A stretch of 64,000 bases of DNA, from assembly GCA_030549175.1 (NCBI GenBank), contig JAUKUA010000001.1:5208001-5272000 (forward strand), in the 5' to 3' direction. The DNA is from Lasiosphaeris hirsuta. Its lineage: Eukaryota; Ascomycota; Sordariomycetes; Sordariales; Lasiosphaeriaceae. Positions 11,167 through 22,354 of this stretch are shown here, piece after piece; the stretch's first letter is position 1, and the number at the start of each line of letters is the position of its first letter. The notes beneath the pieces are model-generated. The model ran no database searches and was not told the origin of the DNA. It worked only from the letters and a program-made list of their open reading frames with translations. The translations under genes and the position numbers were made by a program.

Positions 11167-12861
11167 CTACTGGCCGTATCGCTCAATGATGCGGGCGACA
11201 CGTTCGGCCAGTTCGTTGGCTTCGGACCGGGTGGCGGCCTCTGCGTATACGCGACAAGCGTTCTCGGTACCGCTGGCACGGGCAAACGAGCGCGCGTCTT
11301 TGTACTTTTTGACGGCATTGTCAATCTCATCCTGGGCGCCCTCGGGGCTCGAGAGGCGTCGTTCGGCGTCTGTCGTCTGAAACAGGTCCTTGTTCCCAAC
11401 CTCAACGCGAACGAGCCGGTTGGGTAGGTCGGAATATGTCATGACCCAATCGCGCAGGGTCCAGCTCTTGTGGGCGAGGATCACTTCGACTAGTAGCATG
11501 TCTGAGATGGCATCGCCAACCGTCTGGTTGATCAAGTCGCCTAATGCTACAAGCGTCTCAAGCGCATCCTTTTGTGCGGGTGACTGTGGCGCCTTGTTCC
11601 TGAAGTAGTCTAGAGCGTCCGGTGAGAATAGGACGGTGCCATGCCCATTGGCTTCGAAGTACACACCAATGTCGAATCCCTGGGCGACATGGTGCAAATG
11701 CTTCACGCCAGTTGGAGTGCAAGTGACGGGTAGCTTGAGGTGCTGAGTGATGTAGTTTGTGCTAGCACCGTTGGCATACGCAGTTTGGACGACACCGATC
11801 CGTATGTCATCTCTCAGACCGGCACTCTCGACGAGATCGCCAATGAACGAGGCAGCAAGGGACGAGATCCGATCGCCATCCAACATGAAAAACCCGGTCT
11901 CCGGATCAACCCAGTAGTAGATTATGCGATCGGCATCACCATCGTAGGAGCAGCTTCTCGCGCCTGCCTGAGTTTTGGGATTGGGGGGTGCCCTCTGCTT
12001 GGTTTTCACAAAATCGGCGCCACACTAGAGGAGCGGTCAGCGACACACAACAAAACACAACAACAAAAACAATAGTTTTACACTTACGTCCAGGTTGAGA
12101 ACCTCGGGCCGAAGAACGTCGTCGTTCACAACCTTGACATCAAAGTTGACTTTGTCCTTGGGGATGTACTTGAGGAACTCGTGGAGTTTGGGTCCGCCGA
12201 CACCATTCGCGCAATCCACAGTCAAAGTGCCATCGATCTTCTTTCCCTTCATGGCACGCACAAAAGCACTGGCGAGCTTCTCGTAGTACCCAACCTCGCT
12301 GACCTTGCCGTACGACAGGGGCGTGCCCTCAGAATTCGTGGCCCGCACAAGGTAGTGCAGTTGGGGGGTTGTCAAGAGCTTGTAGTCGACGTGCTCGGTA
12401 TTTGTGGCATCGAGGGCACTCGCCAGGGCTGTGATTAGCTTGTGGCCCGAGGGGCGGGTGTCACGGCCGTAGATAACCTTGGCAGGAATTTTGAGGTCGA
12501 TCTTGAGGTCTGTAGCCAGGCAGTTGTAGATCTCGACGAGCCCTTCGTTGCTCGGGGCATTGACGAGAGCAGTGGCAAACCTCTCCCAGTCTTGCTCGAG
12601 CATGTCTCCCATAGGATCCACGATCTTGACACCGTTGTCAACCGACGGGTTGTGACTGGCAGTGATCATGACACCGATGGCCTGCGAGTTGAGCTTGCGG
12701 CTGCGGAGGGCGGCGAGTAGACCAACGCGGAAGGCAACGCCCTCGAGGAGGTCGGCGTTCATGCGGAAGCCAGCTGTTCCATATTTGTACAGTTGTCCCT
12801 TGTCGAGCGGCACGATGGGGTGCTTCAGGGATGCTTCCGCGATCTGGTCGTTGTGCGCCAT
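11167..12861 (-). CDS. PCM1: Phosphoacetylglucosamine mutase
   Basis: Converts GlcNAc-6-P to GlcNAc-1-P for UDP-GlcNAc, feeding chitin, N-glycans and GPI anchors; cytosolic. Two exons: 12088-12861 (first) and 11167-12024, with a 63-bp intron. The 543-aa product matches the family. Phosphoserine loop MITASHNP has Ser69. The metal loop YDGDADR has Asp286, Asp288 and Asp290. QLYKYGTAGFR, LLTTPQLHY, DCANGVGGP and the phosphate-binding RASGTENACRVYAEA complete the four-domain alpha-D-phosphohexomutase pattern. MAHNDQ was chosen as start. An in-frame ATG at 12897 would add 12 residues (MSLSLSTDFPST) and cannot be excluded. It shares a 512-bp divergent promoter with MUS81. Confidence 0.96.
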
Positions 12862-13373
12862 GGTGGATGGAAAGTCAGTGCTCAACGACAGAGACAAGAT
12901 GGGAGAGATGGGGCGAGGATGGGGATGTCGAAGAAAAAAAGGGGGGCAGCGGGAGCGTGATTTATCTGGGGGGGGAACGGCCTGCGGGAAGGGAGGCCGC
13001 GCGATGCGTCGGAATTGGGAGGGGCCCTACACCTCAGGTGAAGGTCGAAAGAGCCCCGCACTGGGTCGCGTTACAGCCAGAGGCAAGATGCAAGGTGGGA
13101 CGGAGCTGCAAGTGGGGATGCGAGCTTACCGATATGGAAGCTGCACCATGGCCTTTTGGGCGACGCCACAATACGTCAGAGCACTGGGAGCACATGCTTT
13201 GGCGAAGTGGCGCTAGCGTGCTCGACGCGGTGGAACGCGTCTTTCCAGAGACAGCCGATGCCGCTCTTTTTGGTGTCGCGGTTTTGATTTGTTTGATTTG
13301 CTTCCTTCGCACCGCTCCCTCACCTCCACAACTTAGCGGGCCTGGCAGCTACTCGCGTGCGGCAATTCTCACA
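12862..13373. other. Divergent promoter region between PCM1 and MUS81
   Basis: The MUS81 reading frame stays open through this whole interval up to 12831. A longer MUS81 start is therefore formally possible, but the extra sequence has no motif and overlaps the PCM1 start. G-runs occur near 12942-12976. No other gene is seen. Confidence 0.5.
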
Positions 13374-15230
13374 ATGCCGCAAGATGACAATGCTTGCGCA
13401 AACCCCATGCTCCTTGAATGGGTCAAGGAATGGTGGGACACGGCGCGGGAGCGCAACTCCAAGGGCGTGACAACCTACAAGCATGCCTACGACTCGTTGA
13501 AAGCATGCCCCGTCGTCTTCGAGCACCCCGCGTTGCTACAGCAACTGAAGGGCTTCGGACCCAAGCTCTGTGAGCGTCTCTCAGACAAGCTCAAGGAGTA
13601 CTGCGAGGAAAATGGCTTGCCCATGCCGCTGCACCCGTCCAAAAAGCGAGGTGCCGCGAACAGGTTGGCTCGCGCTCTGCACGAAGTCGCCGAGGAGGGT
13701 GAAGATGACGAGGAAGCCGCGCGGCCGGCCAAAAAGGTGAGAAAGGTTAAGCCGTATGTGCCCAACTACCGGACCGGCGCATACGCTCTGGTGCTTGCCC
13801 TTTCCATGCAGGAGAAGAACGCGCCCGTGGGAATGACCAAAGCCGACCTCATCGACGCGGCCCAGCAGTACTGCGACGCGTCCTTCACGGCGCCACCCGA
13901 CCCTACCAAGTTCTACACGGCCTGGGCCTCGATGAAAACGCTGTCTCAGAAGGAGCTTGTGTACGAGCGTGGCCGGCCTCTGAAGCGTTATGCCCTCACC
14001 GACGAAGGATGGGAGGTCGCCAAGAGAATTCGGGCGCTGGCTGCTGCTAACGGCGAAGTAACCGTGGATCCCAACATTGTCAGGGGAGTAAGTCCTCCGG
14101 CAACCAATAGACCAGCGGCAGTTCCTCAGGGACATGTTCCTCAGGCTGTTGCGCAGCCCATTTCCGACGACGAAGACGAGCTAGAAGCTTTTCAAGAGAA
14201 CGATAACCACAACAATGATAAGGATGTTCCTCAAAGCCAGTTGAGCGAATTCAAGGACGTTGTTGCTGACGGCACTCCGGTCGCCGACGTTTCAGCACTC
14301 CCAGTATTCACCCCGATTCGACTCGCGCCCGGCACATTTACAGTCGAGTTGGTTCTAGACGTGCGCGAGGTCAGAGCCAAGACAGACCGCGACTACATGC
14401 AGGCGGAGCTTGCCAAGCGGGGAATCAAGCCGATCATGAGAGCGCTAAAGCTTGGTGACGCCCTCTGGGTAGCAAAGTGCACTCAGCCGAGCTGGCTAAC
14501 CCGCGTGGGCGCAGAAGGAGACGAGGTAATGCTAGACTGGATCGTGGAGCGAAAGCGGCTGGATGATCTAATTGGGAGCATCAAGGACGGTCGGTTCCAC
14601 GAGCAAAAGTTTCGGCTGCGGCGGTCGGGGATCAAGAATGTTGTGTACATTGTCGAGGAGATCGCGATGGACTCGACACACTTTTCGAAACATGAAGAGG
14701 CGGTACAGTCAGCCGTGGCGTCAATCCAGGTGGTTAATGGCTACTTTCTGAAGCGAACGCAAATGATGGACGAGACAATTCGGTATCTGATTTCGATGAC
14801 CAATATGCTGAAAAAGGTCTACGAAAGCAAGCCGCTGCATGTCATCCCCACCGCAGTGCTCACGGCCAAGAACTATCTGCCACTCCTCAAGCAAGCACGA
14901 GAGAAGAATCCATCGATGAGCCACTACGTGAGCTATCCGGCGTTTGCCTCGCTAGCTTCCAAGTCAGACTTGATGACGCTGCGGGATCTCTACTTGAAGA
15001 TGCTGATGTGTACGCGGGGCGTCACGGGTGAGAAAGCCATTGAGATACAAAAGGTGTGGAAAACGCCGTACGACTTTGTCAAGGCGTATGAACGGTTAGC
15101 GGGGACGGCCGAGGAGGTGAAAAAGAAAAAGATTAGTCTTGTTTCGGATCAGCTGGACCATCTCGTGGGCCGGAAGAAGATGATCAAGGGGGTGAGCCAC
15201 AAGATTGCCGAGGTATGGGGCGATGTATAA
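13374..15230 (+). CDS. MUS81: Crossover junction endonuclease MUS81
   Basis: Catalytic subunit of the Mus81-Mms4/Eme1 structure-selective nuclease, which cuts replication-fork and recombination intermediates in the nucleus. One exon, 618 aa, normal for the family. The N-terminal helix-hairpin-helix is LQQLKGFGPKLCERL, around residues 55-70. A winged-helix-like region follows, from about 135 to 220 (NYRTGAYALVLALSMQ to RYALTDEGWEVAKRI). The XPF-type nuclease has ELVLDVREVR near 325-334 and the active-site ERKRLDDLIGSIKDGRFHEQK starting near 391, so metal-binding residues are kept. The C-terminal helix-hairpin-helix includes MLMCTRGVTGEKA. The start MPQDDNACANPMLLEW was chosen because it begins the conserved N-terminus; the open frame continues upstream without similarity. 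It converges on riboflavin synthase, 146 bp away. Confidence 0.96.
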   Translation: MPQDDNACANPMLLEWVKEWWDTARERNSKGVTTYKHAYDSLKACPVVFEHPALLQQLKGFGPKLCERLSDKLKEYCEENGLPMPLHPSKKRGAANRLARALHEVAEEGEDDEEAARPAKKVRKVKPYVPNYRTGAYALVLALSMQEKNAPVGMTKADLIDAAQQYCDASFTAPPDPTKFYTAWASMKTLSQKELVYERGRPLKRYALTDEGWEVAKRIRALAAANGEVTVDPNIVRGVSPPATNRPAAVPQGHVPQAVAQPISDDEDELEAFQENDNHNNDKDVPQSQLSEFKDVVADGTPVADVSALPVFTPIRLAPGTFTVELVLDVREVRAKTDRDYMQAELAKRGIKPIMRALKLGDALWVAKCTQPSWLTRVGAEGDEVMLDWIVERKRLDDLIGSIKDGRFHEQKFRLRRSGIKNVVYIVEEIAMDSTHFSKHEEAVQSAVASIQVVNGYFLKRTQMMDETIRYLISMTNMLKKVYESKPLHVIPTAVLTAKNYLPLLKQAREKNPSMSHYVSYPAFASLASKSDLMTLRDLYLKMLMCTRGVTGEKAIEIQKVWKTPYDFVKAYERLAGTAEEVKKKKISLVSDQLDHLVGRKKMIKGVSHKIAEVWGDV

Positions 15231-15376
15231 AACAGTATTCTCAGAAGGTATTATCAGGAAAGGAAAGCCTGGGCGCGAGCCTGATTAGAGTGAGTGCATG
15301 CGTGGCCCGAAGAATCTTCGTTTTTTTATTTTATTTAGTGCTCCCTCTCTACTGTGGCCTATCGCTTTGGGCCTGG

Positions 15377-16153
15377 CTACGAGAAGCCCTGGGCAACAAT
15401 CCTCTCGACCATTTTCTGCAGCAGGGGAATGCCGCCACCGCTGCCCTCCTCGAGACTCGACATATAGCCCTGCAGGCTCTTCTCGACATACTTGGCCGTC
15501 ATATCGACCTCGACGTTGACCGTCTCACCAACCTGCTTGGCGGCCGTGACGATACGGTCCTGGGTATAGGCGATGAGCATGACCTCCCACCAGCCCTCGT
15601 CGTCATCGACCTTGGTGACAGTTAAGCTAGCGCCGTCGAGGGCAATAAAGCCCTTGTAGACGATGTACCGGAGGACGTCGCGTGAGGCCGGGGCGAAGCG
15701 CAGGGTTACGGCGTTGCCGTCGGGGGCCCGCCGGGTGATGATGGCGGTGGTGTCGACGTGGCCCTGGACAAAGTGGCCGCCCATGCGCGTGTCGGCGCGC
15801 ACCGCCCGCTCCAGGTTGACGCGCGAGTTGGTCTTGAGGTCGCCTAGGTTGGTCAGGCGCAGCGTCTCCGGCGCGATGCCGACGGTGAACTGGGGCCCCG
15901 AGGGGGTCGACGGGGTGAAGGTCACGACGGTCAGGCAGCAGCCGTTGATGGAGATGCTGTCGCCTTCATGGCAGTCGGAGAGCAGCTCCGAGGCGGGCGG
16001 GAGCTGGATCGTCAGTGAGGTGCCGCCGGTCGAATCTTGGGAGTTCAGCTCGGCGACGACTAAGGGAGGTGTTATTTATCTAGTAGACACAACGTGAGGG
16101 GAAAAAGGGGGGGGGGGCAAACCGCCAATCTCTTCGACTATGCCTGTGAACAT
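15377..16153 (-). CDS. RIB5: Riboflavin synthase, alpha chain
   Basis: Last step of riboflavin synthesis: dismutation of two 6,7-dimethyl-8-ribityllumazine molecules. Two exons: 16123-16153 (MFTGIVEEIG) and 15377-16059, with a 63-bp intron beside a G/C run. The product is 237 aa, typical. Two lumazine-binding repeats are visible: first MFTGIVEE to GCCLTVV, second GGHFVQGHVD to ALDGASLTV. The conserved GHFVQGHVD and NLERA blocks are intact. The 31-nt first exon is supported by the near-universal MFTGIVE start of the family and by frame restoration (EIG joined to VVAELN). Confidence 0.96.
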
Positions 16154-17131
16154 TTTTGCTTATTTCCTATTTCGTCTGCTACTTTGGGATGATTCTCAAA
16201 TCAATTTATTGGGACCAAGGTGTCTTGGTACAAGTGAAATGGTTGTGTCGTGGTTGCGCGTGGTGACCCACAGCTGCGGGAGTCGAGATAGAGATGCATA
16301 AAGTTGTGGGGTTCCGCTGCGGGCAGTCTTAAGCTCTGCTCCGTGCTCGGCAGGACACGAGGCCATTATTAATGATTTTGAATCTCGCATCGTCCCGAGC
16401 CATCACACATGTGCGATTACTGTGGTAATCATGGTATATTCTAGGCGCTTGGATACAAACTCTACAACCCTCCATTGCCTAGAAAATGCAATAGACCTAA
16501 TTCGTTGCTGCCCCTGGTATGACGAATATGACATCCATGTTCGGGTAGCTTATCATTGGCAATTTCGCAGCATGTTAACCCACCATGCAAGGTACGCCGC
16601 GGACCAAGCATGGCCAACGTCCGAGTCTGCCGACCAGGACTTCTGCCGCCGGATCACAAACGTTGCTGTGCACAGTCCGGGACTCGGTCCGGCCCGTCAC
16701 GGGACCCAACTGGCCCCTTCAACGCGCCCACAAGGTACTACGCAGTAACCTTGCCTGCGTCGGGTCCGTGGTCCAACAGTTCGCTTACCTATTCGCTGAG
16801 TGATCGGCCCCTATTTTGGTCAGCACCTGAAAACGCCAAACGGATGGAAGCAAGGGCTGAGGCCCCCGACAGCCAAGACTTCCAGGGTCGCTGCGCAATG
16901 CGCATCGTTTTAGCGCTGATCAGCACGAACCTGGAAGAAAGCAGCAGCTGGCCCATATCGCCATACGGCGTTCCTGGAATTTTTTTTTTTGGACTTTTGC
17001 ATTGGAGCAGTATTCCCAATGTTTTGCACCCACCCTATTCTTTCGTTTAGTGTGTCCTTCTCTCGTTTTAGCCGGCTGCGATTACATTTTCCTTCTTTCA
17101 ATTCCTCTCCGCGAGCGAAAGCGCGCCCGTC
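16154..17131. other. Divergent promoter region between RIB5 and the GT17 gene
   Basis: Close to 1 kb, no gene recognised. Overlapping open frames on both strands lack motifs. An 11-base T run at 16980-16990 and a pyrimidine-rich stretch before 17132 are the only features noted. Confidence 0.5.
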
Positions 17132-18349
17132 ATGGCGACCCCGCGAGTATCGAAACGGGTGAAGCTCGCCGCCGCCGCCGCTGCCGCCGTCTGGGGCCTT
17201 TTCCACCTGACCACGAGGGGCAGCAATATACACGCCCTATCGGCATCCGAGATCTCATGGAGTCCGAAGCACGACCGACACGACATCTGCCGAACCTATG
17301 GTTGGCGACGGTACAACAAACCGCCCAGCGAGCCTCCGCGCAAGGTCTACGACCTGGTAATGGTATCGACCGAGCTCGACTGGCTCGAAATCCACCTTAA
17401 CAGCACGTTCGACGCCGTCGACTACTTCGTCCTGATGGAAGGCCGCAAAACCTTCACCGGCCTCGAGAAATCCCTGACGCTCAAAGGGAACATGAATCGA
17501 TTCGCCGCATACGAGTCCAAGATTATATACCACGAGATGGAATACCCACTCGACTTCGAACCACACACGGTCTGGGACATTGAAGACCTACAACGCAATT
17601 CCATGTTGACTCAGGTCTTCCCGCGCCTCGAGGGCGCGCAAACCCCTGGGTTAGGGGACGTCATTGTCGTCACCGACGTCGACGAGATCCCCCGCCCGAG
17701 CACCTTGGTAGTCCTACGGGAGTGTCATTTCCCACGCCGGCTGACCCTGCGTTCCAAATTTTACTATTATTCCTTCCAAAACCTGCACCGTGGCGAGGAA
17801 TGGCCGCATCCACAGGCCACATATTATCAGGGTGACCACACCGTGAAGCCCAACGACTTGCGCATGTAAGTACTTTTAATACTCCCCCTCTCCTGTATTT
17901 TTGGGCTGTCTCAGGCTGTCTCAGGATTACAGGAACAGTGCCACTCCCGAGACATGCCAAAAAAAGAAGAAAAGAAAAACATGCTAACAGGTATCGGTAG
18001 GGGTTTGGGATTCTTCCTGACTCTCTGGTGGGACAGAGCCGACCTTTGGAATGCAAGCTGGCACTGCTCGTCATGCTTTTCTACCATTGAAGAACTGCTG
18101 CTTAAGGTGCAGTCCTTCTCCCAAACACACCTGAACGGACCAGATTTCCGCAATAAAACGCGCATCGTCGAACATGTGCGCGCCGGTCAGGATATCTGGG
18201 AGCGGGAGTCGGAAACATGCGATAGGATCGAAAATAACACCGACATCCCGAGGTTCCTACTCAACAACCAGGACAAGTACAGATATGTGCTGGACAGGGA
18301 TGGGAAGTCGGCTGGGTTTAGCGACTTTGAGGATACAGTATTTTCTTGA
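17132..18349 (+). CDS. Glycosyltransferase family 17 protein (GnT-III-like)
   Basis: Probable Golgi N-acetylglucosaminyltransferase of family GT17, related to animal beta-1,4-GlcNAc transferase III. Exons 17132-17865 and 18001-18349 give 360 aa. The intron has donor GTAAGT, a GCTAAC branch and acceptor CGGTAG; the nearer CAG at 17990 would cause a stop, so TAG was chosen. A weak N-terminal hydrophobic segment (residues 11-27) may anchor it as a type II protein. Family marks: YDLVMVSTELDWLEIHL, DYFVLMEGRKTFTG, the metal-binding VTDVDEIPRPS near 180, KFYYYSFQNLH, and WHCSSCFSTIEE. The acceptor substrate in fungi is unknown to me; bisecting GlcNAc is not standard in fungi, so the animal function should not be assumed. 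Confidence 0.9.
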
Positions 18350-19331
18350 AAGACTAGTGGATCGTGGTCCAGGCGGGACCTGGAATTATGGCATGCATGG
18401 CGTTTGGGTCATCCTGGATAGATGGAGGCGATTATCTTGCAGCTTCGCTTCGTTGTCTTTACATGTTGTCGTTGCAACACAGAGCCCGGGGAAGCCGGCG
18501 CCGAACCTTGCGTCTCCGCGTGTTGGAGCTACCAAGCTATTACCCAGAATCAGCTTCATCCAATGGGGGATGAACCCGGGGTCCTACCACGCCCAAATTC
18601 AACACCGTGCGCATAACGCCAGGCATAGCGTTGTCATACGGGTCATATCGTATCCAGAATTATGCATTTTTAATGTGGCTGTGGTAGCAACCCGAGTGAC
18701 TCCCTTATTGTATAAGGCCGGTACTGGGTGATGGCTCTAAGTCGGCTCCGATACGCGAGCTATTTGATCTTAGACAAACAGAGCCCGCGAGAAGGGATCA
18801 GCATGTCACAAGCCATGCTCACATCAATAAATGTCTCAAAGGTGGGAATATGTAACAATCATCGAGGACTGGTATATAAACCCTTTGGTGTCTCAAAATA
18901 GCATTAAATAATATAGGTGCCCTCGGCCCGCGAACTGCCCCCCTATGCCGTCATCCAAACTCCAACCCAAAGCAACCAAACACTGCGTCACCAGGGTGAT
19001 GGTGAGAAGTGGCGTGACTGAGGAAGATGGACATGCCGACGGGGGAGCGATGTTGGCGGCGAGATACCGGTATGTGTGGTTGTTAGAAGACAATATATAT
19101 GCCGTTGTGGCTAGTGTCGTGTACTTGTTGAGAAAGATGTGTGGCAATGGCGATGAACCATTCCATAAATTCCGCGGCAACCATGTGTCCATACTCGTCC
19201 TCGCTCATAGCGTCCGTATTCCTTCCCTTTACTGCTTCAGGCACACAACCTAACGCCGTATAAAAACGTCTTGTTCATCAATCCCATCCAAGACCCATTG
19301 TCCCATCATCGTCACTGCTTTATCCCACCGT
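18350..19331. other. Convergent intergenic region
   Basis: About 980 bp between the GT17 and CFEM stop codons. Open frames run through it on the plus strand but lack motifs or a credible start context. I see no gene. Confidence 0.45.
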
Positions 19332-19935
19332 TCAGAGCACCGCAAGCGCGAGAACAGCGCTCACCACAGATAATACAAGTCCGAGGCTGGCCGCTTGACA
19401 CCCTACACCAGCCGTGACGGTGGTCGCCGTCGCCTGTGGGGGGCTTGCCGTTGTAGGCGGCGGGCTACCACTACCCGAGCCTGGGTTGGGAACGACCGTC
19501 CCTGAAGGATAAAAGCTGCCTACGGTCTGGTAAATAGGTACCACCGTTCCGGATACGGTCTGGAAGCCCCCAATAGCACCCGCAACAGCGCACTCGCAGA
19601 CTAGAGATGGATATATGAGCGCTGTATCGTTGAAGAAGTACATGGAGCAGCTCACCCTTTGCGGCCCCGTCAATGACTTTCTCATACTCGGACGCCTCGC
19701 ATGACTCGGCAACACAACTCTCGATGGCGGCGAAGAGGGCCGCCTGCTTTGAACACTGGCACTCAAAGTCGAGGCCGGCACACCCAATAGTCGGAGCTCC
19801 ATCGAGATAGCATGATTGCGCGCACGTGGGGATGGCGGTGACAGCAACGGCCGCGCAGCCCGATAGTTGAGATACAGCAGCGCCGGCAAGTGAGAGAGCG
19901 CCTCCGATGAGGTGGACTACTAGTGAGAGCTTCAT
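19332..19935 (-). CDS. GPI-anchored CFEM-domain cell-wall protein
   Basis: Secreted cysteine-rich CFEM protein, a family linked to haem/iron capture and host or surface interaction. Exons 19656-19935 and 19332-19600 give 182 aa. A signal peptide covers about residues 1-22. CFEM cysteines run C27, C38, C42, C52, C59, C61, C74, C79 and then C95 and C97 after the splice. CAGLDFECQC keeps Asp56, at the position of the haem-coordinating Asp of CFEM proteins. A Pro/Ser/Thr-rich stretch follows, then a hydrophobic C-terminal tail (LGLVLSVVSAVLALAVL) suited to GPI addition. The intron falls just before CECAVAG; without splicing the domain would be broken. The exact role is unknown. Confidence 0.9.
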
Positions 19936-22354
19936 TGTGTATGTGTGTGTATGTATGCGTGCTTGTTTTAGATGTATAGACGGGAGTGGTTGTTGTACTG
20001 GGGAAAAGAGAGACGGGATGGTTTTCGACTCTATTCGACGGTAACAAGGCAGCAGGAAAAGCTTGAGTGAATGGGGTGCCGACCACATACATGAAGAATG
20101 GGAACAAAATACTACGAGCTAAGAACACCCACCTTGATTTCCCTCAAGGCATGTCCGGCCGGAATACACATGGCTAGGTCCCAGTCGGCCCATTGCTGTC
20201 CACTTCTAACGGCAAACAACCAAGGATGATCTCCAACTAGAATACCCGAAGGAGTTGCTAACCACACCTAGACACACAAAGCAGACATATCAAGCAGGCT
20301 ACCGTCCGATATGAGGTCGGCCAGCTTGGATTTCACATGCGCCCATCTAGGATTCAGCTCGGTGAGGTGGCTCAGTCAACTCAGCCTACGCCGAAGGTAC
20401 TGAACCAGCACCTGGCCGCACACAGAGCATGAGGTCATACCAGGCCGCATACCATCTTGGGGTCTTGGAGCTATGCCGTACCACGAGCCTCTTTCCAGCC
20501 TGGGGTTGGCAGGCGGAGGGTGGTGTCGGTATGGGGAACATGAACAGGGGCCAGGGGGGTTGATGGCAAATCCGGGGACGACATGGAACTGGTGACCCTG
20601 CCTCCACTTGGATATGAGCCGTTGTTGATAGGAAGGATTCTACTAGTCCCCCCAATCTCTCTTTCTTTGTATCCCGCCAATACCATGTGCGACGTAGCCC
20701 AAGTTGCGCTGCTTCATGGGGTCTCAATGAAGATTCTCCTTGGGGAATGTCGCAATCGCCAAGTAAATTCATCTGAGGCCTAGTCTTGGCCATCTCCGAT
20801 CGAGCATCTTGGGTGTCCAATGTAATCAGGCAATAGTTCTATCACTCGACAGATACGATCAATGCTACCTTTGAAGAAGGTCGTTTGGCTAAGTGAACCC
20901 CGCATCCGCAAGTGTCAAGTGTCGTTAAACCTGTTCCTGGTTCCTGGTGCGCTGGGATTTTTTGCTGCAGCGGCCCACTTGAGGCTATCGCCGAGGCACC
21001 ACGAGAGGGGTAAGCTGAATTTTGGCATATGACACCACCACGGCTAACCAGATTCTGATGACGAACAACGCATCCAATAAGAGGCGTACTAGCTTGGATC
21101 ATGAAGAGGAGAAAACAAAAATAAAAAGACCAGTTCGTATTACCGTTTCTCAACTCAGGTAGGCGGTAGGTAGGCGGTAGGTAGGTAGGTAGGTAGGTAG
21201 GTAGGTAGGTAGTCAATAGCGAGACTATTTTGAGGTGCGAGTTTGAGGAACGATGCCTACCATAAGCGACTTGGCCTGGGACGACTTTGCCGGCATGGGA
21301 ATCCATCGGCGACTGTCCCTAGAGGAAGAGGCTCAAGGGGGGCAACAGAGTCCGCGAAGGCCGGGGAACTCTGTGCCACTTGCGGGGATTTCGTGGTCTA
21401 AGTACGAGGGCATCCTTCCTCCGCTGGTGAAGGCAAAGAACGAGACGAGGAGAGGGCAGACCCAACCATAAGGGAATGTCGACATCATTTTGGCCCGGGG
21501 CTATGTTGAACCGACCCGACTTCGGGGTGTCCGTCCGAGCTTATGAAGCGAGGCGCCTCGCACTGGGAAGATAATTCGTACCTGTCTCATTTGTTCCCAC
21601 CTCACTTGTGCCTGTATTTGTCCTCGTGCAATTCCGCAATTCCCGAACTGAGGCAAGCAGTGCCGTCTCGAGCTCAACCTCTCGCCCTGCTCCCTTTGAT
21701 CATCTTCATTTTCATATCTCCTTCCGTCCTCTTCTCCTCTGTCGATTCATATCTTTTGTCCACCCAAGCCATTCGAGGACCTGATTATCGTGACCTGAAT
21801 GCTGGGCCGAGCACGAGCGCACTGGGGTGTAGTGATGCCATTGGGTTTCGACGAAGGTGTTCTCTGTTGGTTCAACGCTTTACCGCATTGAACAACCTTT
21901 ATCGCCATGGTGATAAGGCCGACTCACAGGCAAAGAGCTTAACTATTTGAGCCATTTCTGTCAAACAACAATGTGGTAGATGAGATGACAGCGATAGCCC
22001 GGGTTATCTTCAAAGACGGAGCCCCTAGTTGGAGAGATTGGGAATTAGAAAGTCCGGCCAATTGGCACCAGCTTCCCTGGCCATCCTTCTTGCCCGATGA
22101 TTATCTCCAATCCCCGCCCTGTGCCCCCGCACACGGCTGTAACCTCCTGCCTCACCTATCAATCGCAACAATGATGCGATCGTTCGCTGGTTGACTCACC
22201 CAGCCTTTGTACCTATTTGACACCAAAAAGATACAGAATTACTCTCCCTCATCCACCGTTCCAATATTGCCGGAATACGGTACCTTGCTTTTCCTGTGAC
22301 CTACATTATATCCACCTCCTGTCGTTGTAGCGCCACCCTTAACCTCAGCCAACC
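19936..22354. other. Divergent 2.4-kb intergenic region with microsatellite
   Basis: No gene is recognised between the CFEM and peptidase starts. Open frames at 21253-21471 and 21543-21950 lack motifs. The region carries a TAGG microsatellite at 21158-21212 and pyrimidine-rich tracts around 21700, which look like promoter or leader sequence. Confidence 0.45.
21158..21212. repeat. TAGG/CCTA microsatellite
   Basis: A tetranucleotide GGTA array of about 13 units, interrupted twice by GGC triplets near its left end (AGGCGGTAGGTAGGCGGTAGG), then a pure run to 21212. Confidence 0.9.

Noticed and set aside
10848..11405. 185-codon minus frame overlapping the end of phosphoacetylglucosamine mutase
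   Set aside because: Out of frame with a conserved enzyme over much of its length and lacking motifs.
12831..13373. Long N-terminal extension of MUS81
   Set aside because: Open by chance over the PCM1 start and shared promoter; the conserved MUS81 N-terminus begins at the 13374 ATG.
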